A stretch of 9,556 bases of DNA from JBOHDX01 sp050700835 (GTDB lineage Bacteria; Actinomycetota; Actinomycetes; Propionibacteriales; Nocardioidaceae): positions 1 through 9,556 of the forward strand of contig JBOHDX010000116.1 of NCBI GenBank assembly GCA_050700835.1. Direction: 5' to 3'. The position numbers and the translations under genes were made by a program. Below the pieces are notes generated by a model, which saw nothing but the letters and a program-made list of their open reading frames with translations, was not told where the DNA came from and searched no databases. Numbering within the stretch: position 1 is the first letter of the stretch; every line of letters begins with the position of its first letter. This document shows positions 6,491 to 9,556 of this stretch, in pieces.

Positions 6491-7159
6491 TCATCCCGCG
6501 GTCAGTGCATCGGCTGGGACGACCATGACCCGAGCCAACGGGTCACCGCGCTCAACAGCGAACCGGCAAGCTGGCCTAAACGGGAGGCTCATTCCGCCGG
6601 TCCCCGCGAGTACCTGCATCTGTTTGCTGGACAGGACGCCGGTCGGCACGTCGAAACGACGTTCTTCGTCTAACGGTAGAACGATCATGAAGTGTGAGGC
6701 AGGTAGTTCGGCGGACCAACCAAGCCGCCACTCAACCGTTCCTTCCCCATTGGGCAGAAACATCCCCTGCCAGCCGCCGTCGGAGCCACGAAATTGGTAG
6801 AGGCGGAGCCAACTGTTGCGTCGCACCGCGATTGACGACACCCGACGGCTCCAGAGCTGGAAGTCGGGGCCGAGGACGCCACCCAGGGTCTGAGCGTCCG
6901 ACTCCTCGACGTCGACGGGGATGTCCTCGACCGGCTCGATGGTCGCCCTGATGGGGCTCACGATCGTCCATCCGAGACGTCTCCCGAGACGCCAGGGTCC
7001 ACAGTCGTGTCTGGTGCGTTCGTGACCAGTGAAGCGGAACTCTGCAGCAATGTCGGCGCTGGCTTCTCGATCGGAAGGGACCGAGGCGGACGGCACCGGA
7101 GGTAGCGCCCACGGGTAAAGGGCGTTGAACGTTGTCTGTGCCATCAAGTAAGGGTGCAT
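6491..7159 (-). CDS. Unrecognised 222-aa protein, first gene of the repair/efflux operon
   Basis: I do not recognise this family with confidence. The protein is soluble, without signal peptide or membrane segments, and rich in Trp and Arg. Beta-rich segments include GWTIVSPIRATIEPVEDIPV, SWLRLYQFRGSDGGWQGMF and EGTVEWRLGWSAELPASHF. It ends with FAVERGDPLARVMVVPADAL. The 'GWxIxSP' start and the 'RGDPLxxxxxVP' end faintly recall the layout of DUF6065 proteins, but the match is too weak to assign. The stop is 58 bp upstream of the glycosylase GTG start (43 bp from its alternative ATG) on the same strand, so they are likely co-transcribed. ATG starts at 7159 and 7144 are both possible and neither has a Shine-Dalgarno site; an in-frame TGA lies shortly upstream. 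Coding is supported by length and operon position. Confidence 0.7.
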   Translation of the reverse strand: MHPYLMAQTTFNALYPWALPPVPSASVPSDREASADIAAEFRFTGHERTRHDCGPWRLGRRLGWTIVSPIRATIEPVEDIPVDVEESDAQTLGGVLGPDFQLWSRRVSSIAVRRNSWLRLYQFRGSDGGWQGMFLPNGEGTVEWRLGWSAELPASHFMIVLPLDEERRFDVPTGVLSSKQMQVLAGTGGMSLPFRPACRFAVERGDPLARVMVVPADALTAG

Positions 7160-7174
7160 CGGACATTCAGCACA

Positions 7175-7210
7175 GGTGCCCGGAGATCACTCAGATACGC
7201 TCCAGGCACC
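7175..7210 (-). terminator. Hairpin terminator after the beta-propeller gene
   Basis: GGTGCC-C-GGAG (7175-7185) pairs with CTCC-A-GGCACC (7200-7210), ten pairs with one mismatch and a 14-nt loop. It begins 13 nt after the propeller stop and ends before the next gene's ATG at 7159. It probably separates the propeller transcript from the operon downstream, or attenuates read-through into it. No U-tract is present. Confidence 0.55.
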
Positions 7211-7223
7211 CGACACCGCGTCG

Positions 7224-8267
7224 TCAGACCTGAATCTCCTCGAGCGCGTCTGCGCGAGCGGCAACGCTGGCTGGCTCGAACAGGCTCACGCTGCAGGGGC
7301 CGTACCCAACGGGTACAACCTGGCTTTCGAAGGAGCCCACGGCGGATCCAAGGTCTCCAGTGGAGAGATCGACCATCGTCAACGTGTTCGGACCGTAGTC
7401 ACTGATCTCCGTCCCCGGCATGAGGGTCGCTCGGTCGAACGCGCTGACGTAAACGACGTGGCTGGGCTTATCCACGGCGAGACCACGAGGCCCCGGACCG
7501 GTCTCGATGTAGCGCGTGACCTCGAGGCTGGCAAGCGAGATCACGGCCAGCTTCGAGATCGTCTCGATCGTGACCAGGGCGTAGCCGCCGTCGGGCGAGT
7601 AGCCAACGGCGCGGCCACCGATCGCGGCAACCTCGACGCGTGTCTCTTCGTTAGTGTCAACGTCGATCACGCTGACGTACTTGGCCTGGGTGTTGGCGAC
7701 GAAAAGCTGCTGCTCTCCGGGTGCGAAGGACACGCTGTAGGGGTGGGCTGTCGCGCCGACGTCGATCGTGCGCTCGATGGAGACGTCGCTCACGCGATCC
7801 TCGGCCAGCGGACGCAGGTCAAGACGGGCGATGTGTCCATCGCCCCAGATCGACACGAACGCGGTGGCCCCGTCACTTGTGATGGCCATATGCCTCGGGT
7901 CGCGACCGCAGGCGATCTGGTGGAGTTCGACGTTAGCGTCCAAGTCAACCACAGAGATCGTGTCGGACCCTGAGTTCGAAACGAGCAGGTAGCGATCACC
8001 GGGCACAACGCCTAGGCCACGGGGGCCATGGCCTACTTCGATCCGTCGCACCTCAGACAAGCCGACCGGATCGATCTCGGACACCGTGTTCTGGCTAGTG
8101 TTGGAGACGAATCCGCGGCCCGTCGACGTGAACTTGACGGAACCTCGCGGCGCGTTCCCGACGCGGATTTGCTTGAGGATCTCGTGCTTGTCGCCGAAGC
8201 GCCCGACCACGGTGATCGTGCCGTCATCGGTATCTGTGGACAGGATGTGCAGGTCGGCAGAACTCAA
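7224..8267 (-). CDS. YVTN-type beta-propeller repeat protein
   Basis: This 347-aa protein is built from about seven repeats of roughly 40-45 residues. Each has a 'G-x-x-P-R-G/H' turn, a strand with a 'VS/VAN' core, and a closing 'xVSVIDV' strand, as in the YVTN/surface-layer/lactonase-like seven-bladed propellers. Examples are GHGPRGLGVVPGDRYLLVSN, GRDPRHMAITSDGATAFVS and AKYVSVIDVDTNEE. No signal peptide or lipobox is seen, so it is probably cytoplasmic, unlike many secreted YVTN proteins. It may bind a ligand or scaffold partners; no enzyme activity can be assigned. I chose TTG at 8265-8267 because GGAAGGA at 8274-8280 stands 6 nt upstream and the propeller starts at once. A GTG at 8327 would add 20 residues. 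A hairpin follows the stop, so it appears monocistronic. Confidence 0.88.
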   Translation of the reverse strand: MSSADLHILSTDTDDGTITVVGRFGDKHEILKQIRVGNAPRGSVKFTSTGRGFVSNTSQNTVSEIDPVGLSEVRRIEVGHGPRGLGVVPGDRYLLVSNSGSDTISVVDLDANVELHQIACGRDPRHMAITSDGATAFVSIWGDGHIARLDLRPLAEDRVSDVSIERTIDVGATAHPYSVSFAPGEQQLFVANTQAKYVSVIDVDTNEETRVEVAAIGGRAVGYSPDGGYALVTIETISKLAVISLASLEVTRYIETGPGPRGLAVDKPSHVVYVSAFDRATLMPGTEISDYGPNTLTMVDLSTGDLGSAVGSFESQVVPVGYGPCSVSLFEPASVAARADALEEIQV

Positions 8268-8273
8268 CAGGTT

Positions 8274-8280
8274 TCCTTCC
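8274..8280 (-). promoter_or_regulatory. Shine-Dalgarno site deciding the propeller start
   Basis: On the minus strand this is GGAAGGA, 6 nt before TTG 8267. It is the only good ribosome-binding site near the N-terminus and favours the shorter protein over the GTG at 8327. Confidence 0.6.
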
Positions 8281-8390
8281 GAGAGGTGACGTCCAAAGCT
8301 GACGTCGAGATGTCGAGAAGTCAACACGGGCTGCTCTAGCGTGTCAACGAGTTGTCAGTCGAATGTCTGGCCTGGTCCGACCGCGGAGGC

Positions 8391-8410
8391 GGAGAACCTC
8401 GGAGAACCTC
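8391..8410. repeat. Tandem 10-bp direct repeat upstream of the propeller gene
   Basis: GGAGAACCTC occurs twice back to back (8391-8400, 8401-8410). It is flanked by CGGAGG (8384-8389), whose complement CCTCCG lies at 8407-8412, so competing small stems are possible. It stands about 125 bp upstream of the propeller start. It may be a regulator site or a slippage product. The rest of 8281-8499 shows nothing clear. Confidence 0.5.
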
Positions 8411-8499
8411 CGGGCATCTGCCGCACGACATGACCTCAGAGAGCCATCCCACTAGCCGAACCTCACTCGGATGTCAGCATCGAGCTGAACGGGCCGAGA

Positions 8500-8540
8500 C
8501 GCCGGCGTCCCGGTGGGGTGTTGGATACGGGACGCCGGCG
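8500..8540 (-). terminator. Strong 13-bp hairpin terminator after the resolvase gene
   Basis: CGCCGGCGTCCCG at 8500-8512 and CGGGACGCCGGCG at 8528-8540 are perfect reverse complements with a 15-nt loop. The structure starts 12 nt after the resolvase stop. It is the most stable hairpin in the window and has no U-tract. It would work in both directions and so also shields the propeller gene from read-through. Confidence 0.65.
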
Positions 8541-8552
8541 CCGTGGCCGGGG

Positions 8553-9168
8553 TCAGCGCCGTGAAGACGCCTCAGCGAGGCCAGCCTTCGCCGCAACTCG
8601 TTGGCGTTCGATGGCGCGGTAGACGGTGGAGCGACCGACGCCGAAGAGCTCGGCGACTTCGAGGGTGCTGTACTCGCCGCTGTGTAGCAGGGAGACCAGA
8701 TGGGCTTCCTGCTTCCGGTTGAGCTTGGGCTGCTTACCCCGGAGCCGACCCTTGGCCTTGGCGACCTTCATGCCCTCGACTGTGCGAAGCCTGATGAGGT
8801 CGGACTCGAACTCAGCAACCATGGCGAGAAACGTTGAACAGCAGCCGCCCGACGGCGTCGGTGGGATCGTAGACCGAGCCGCCGAGCGAGAGGCTGATCT
8901 GTCGGATGGTGAGCTCGCCGGCGATCGCCCGGGCGTCAGGCAGTGACCTGGCCAGACGATCAAGCTTGGTGACGACCAGGGTGTCGCCGGCTCGGCAGGC
9001 GGCGAGAGCCTCGCGTAGCCCAGGTCGCTCACGGTTTGTGCCGGTCAGGCCGTGGTCGACGTAGATCCGGTCGGTCTCGACGCCCAGTCCGAGCAGGGCA
9101 TCGCGTTGGGCGGTGAGGTCTTGTTGGTCGGTGGAGCATCGGGCGTACCCGACAAGCAGCGCGCTCAT
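8553..9168 (-). pseudogene. Small serine recombinase (Tn3/Hin-type resolvase), frameshifted
   Basis: The gene starts with ATG 9168 after GGAGGT (9174-9179). Residues 1-118 form a serine recombinase catalytic domain: YARCSTDQQDLTAQRDAL with Arg10 and the nucleophile Ser12, then KLDRLARS with Asp70, Arg71 and Arg74. The frame then breaks. After GRLLFN one extra base in the AAA at 8829-8831 (TTT on the coding strand) leads to a quick stop. The expected continuation LAMVAEFESDLIRLRTVEGM and the helix-turn-helix TLEVAELFGVGRSTVYRAI lie in the next frame to 8553. Removing one base restores a 204-residue protein of normal resolvase length. As read, the product lacks the long E-helix end and DNA-binding domain and would be inactive. 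A sequencing error in the homopolymer is possible. Intact relatives resolve cointegrates or invert DNA. Confidence 0.88.
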
Positions 9169-9347
9169 GGCGCACCTCCAAGGTGGGCCCGACCGGGCTA
9201 CGAGCTGCAGCCGGCTCGAGCATCGGGCAACGCCCGACTGCACCAGCCAGTGCCGCGCTCTCCTCCTGCGCAAGGCCAGGTACGCAACCCCATGGGAGCC
9301 TGGCCCCGCTCGTGGCTGCCATCGACGCCCGGCACTTCGAAGAAGGC
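9169..9347. other. Intergenic stretch between toxin and resolvase genes
   Basis: No gene is supported here. It contains the resolvase Shine-Dalgarno site (9174-9179) and the small dyads described at 9187-9237. A 10-bp inverted match, GCACTTCGAA at 9332-9341 with TTCGAAGTGC at 9402-9411, spans the toxin's 3' end and may be chance. Confidence 0.4.
9187..9237. repeat. Cluster of short dyads upstream of the resolvase, possible res-like site
   Basis: GCCCG-AC-CGGGC at 9187-9198 and TCGGGC-AAC-GCCCGA at 9223-9237 are perfect small inverted repeats in the 179-bp gap before the resolvase. GAGCATCGGGC at 9218-9228 is repeated exactly at 9134-9144 inside the gene start. Resolvases bind dyad subsites next to their own gene, so this could be a res site. 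The 9223-9237 hairpin could instead be the toxin gene's terminator. Confidence 0.3.
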
Positions 9348-9556
9348 TCAGTCTTTGGGCGCGGTCGCATCCCACGGATTGAGGCAAAGGACGCCGAGAG
9401 GTTCGAAGTGCTTGGTGTTGCGCGTAGCGATGGTCATCTCTGCAGACTCCGCGACGGCGGCAATGAGGGCGTCGTCGAACGGTGCGTGCTCGGGAACCCG
9501 ATAGGCCGCGAGGATCCGGGCCGCCGACAGGTCGAACGGCAGCACCCTGTCGGCGA
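9348..9556 (-). CDS. PIN-domain (VapC/FitB-type) toxin ribonuclease, 3' part only
   Basis: The open frame runs off the right window edge; the GTG at 9545 is an internal Val, since the frame continues as ADRVLPFDL. About 69 residues are visible, ending at TGA or equivalent at 9348. They show the second half of a PIN domain: FDDALIAAVAESAEMTIATR carries the conserved Asp (DxxIAAxA) that helps bind the metal, and TRNTKHFEPLGVLCLNPW is the typical VapC end, with His where many members have Asp. PIN toxins of type II toxin-antitoxin systems cut RNA. The antitoxin gene should lie upstream, beyond the window. The downstream resolvase remnant suggests a mobile or formerly mobile setting. Confidence 0.85.
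   Translation of the reverse strand, partial: ADRVLPFDLSAARILAAYRVPEHAPFDDALIAAVAESAEMTIATRNTKHFEPLGVLCLNPWDATAPKD

Noticed and set aside
5867..6673. 268-codon plus-strand open frame
   Set aside because: It is antisense to the glycosylase and the 222-aa gene, Ser/Thr/Arg-rich, with no domain; a shadow frame.
8342..8347. TTGACA on the minus strand as a -35 box for the propeller gene
   Set aside because: No TANNNT-like hexamer follows at 16-19 bp, so a promoter cannot be supported.
9332..9411. 10-bp inverted match GCACTTCGAA / TTCGAAGTGC across the toxin 3' end
   Set aside because: The 60-bp spacing and one arm inside the conserved KHFE codons make chance or coding constraint the simpler explanation.
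1..9556. CRISPR array, tRNA or rRNA genes
   Set aside because: No regularly spaced direct repeats and no tRNA-like cloverleaf or rRNA segments were seen on either strand.

Overview
This is a GC-rich chromosomal window. Codon usage, GTG and TTG starts, likely leaderless genes and hairpin terminators without a U-tract suggest a high-GC actinobacterium; the genus cannot be told from this sequence. Both ends look like accessory DNA. The left edge holds the last codons of an IS30-family transposase. The right edge holds a frameshifted serine resolvase and the 3' part of a VapC/PIN-type toxin gene.

Left block (215-2252): a saccharopine-dehydrogenase-like NAD(P)-binding oxidoreductase on the minus strand is divergent from a GATase1/DJ-1-type AraC-family regulator on the plus strand. 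The short space between them holds a perfect 9-bp inverted repeat (1275-1283 / 1299-1307) around the only AT-rich -10-like element, so the pair is probably controlled from one operator. The regulator mRNA is probably leaderless.

Middle block (2454-3829): two separate minus-strand housekeeping-type genes, a GNAT N-acetyltransferase and a GrpB/UPF0157 nucleotidyltransferase-like protein. A strong 11-bp hairpin lies downstream of the GrpB gene. The GNAT gene converges with the AraC gene across about 200 bp that contain two perfect palindromes.

Central operon (3984-7159, minus strand): an unrecognised 222-aa protein, then an AlkZ/YcaQ-like winged-helix DNA glycosylase that keeps the QxD catalytic motif, then a 12-TM MFS transporter. 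One base separates the glycosylase stop from the transporter start, and the transporter Shine-Dalgarno sequence lies inside the glycosylase gene. Combining alkyl/crosslink repair with efflux is a plausible genotoxin-tolerance module and is the most interesting proposal here.

Upstream (7224-8267, minus strand) is a single YVTN-type beta-propeller gene with its own terminator hairpin. Then come about 230 bp of intergenic DNA with a tandem 10-mer, a 13-bp stem terminator, the broken resolvase (8553-9168), about 180 bp rich in small dyads, and the truncated PIN toxin gene (9348 to the window end).
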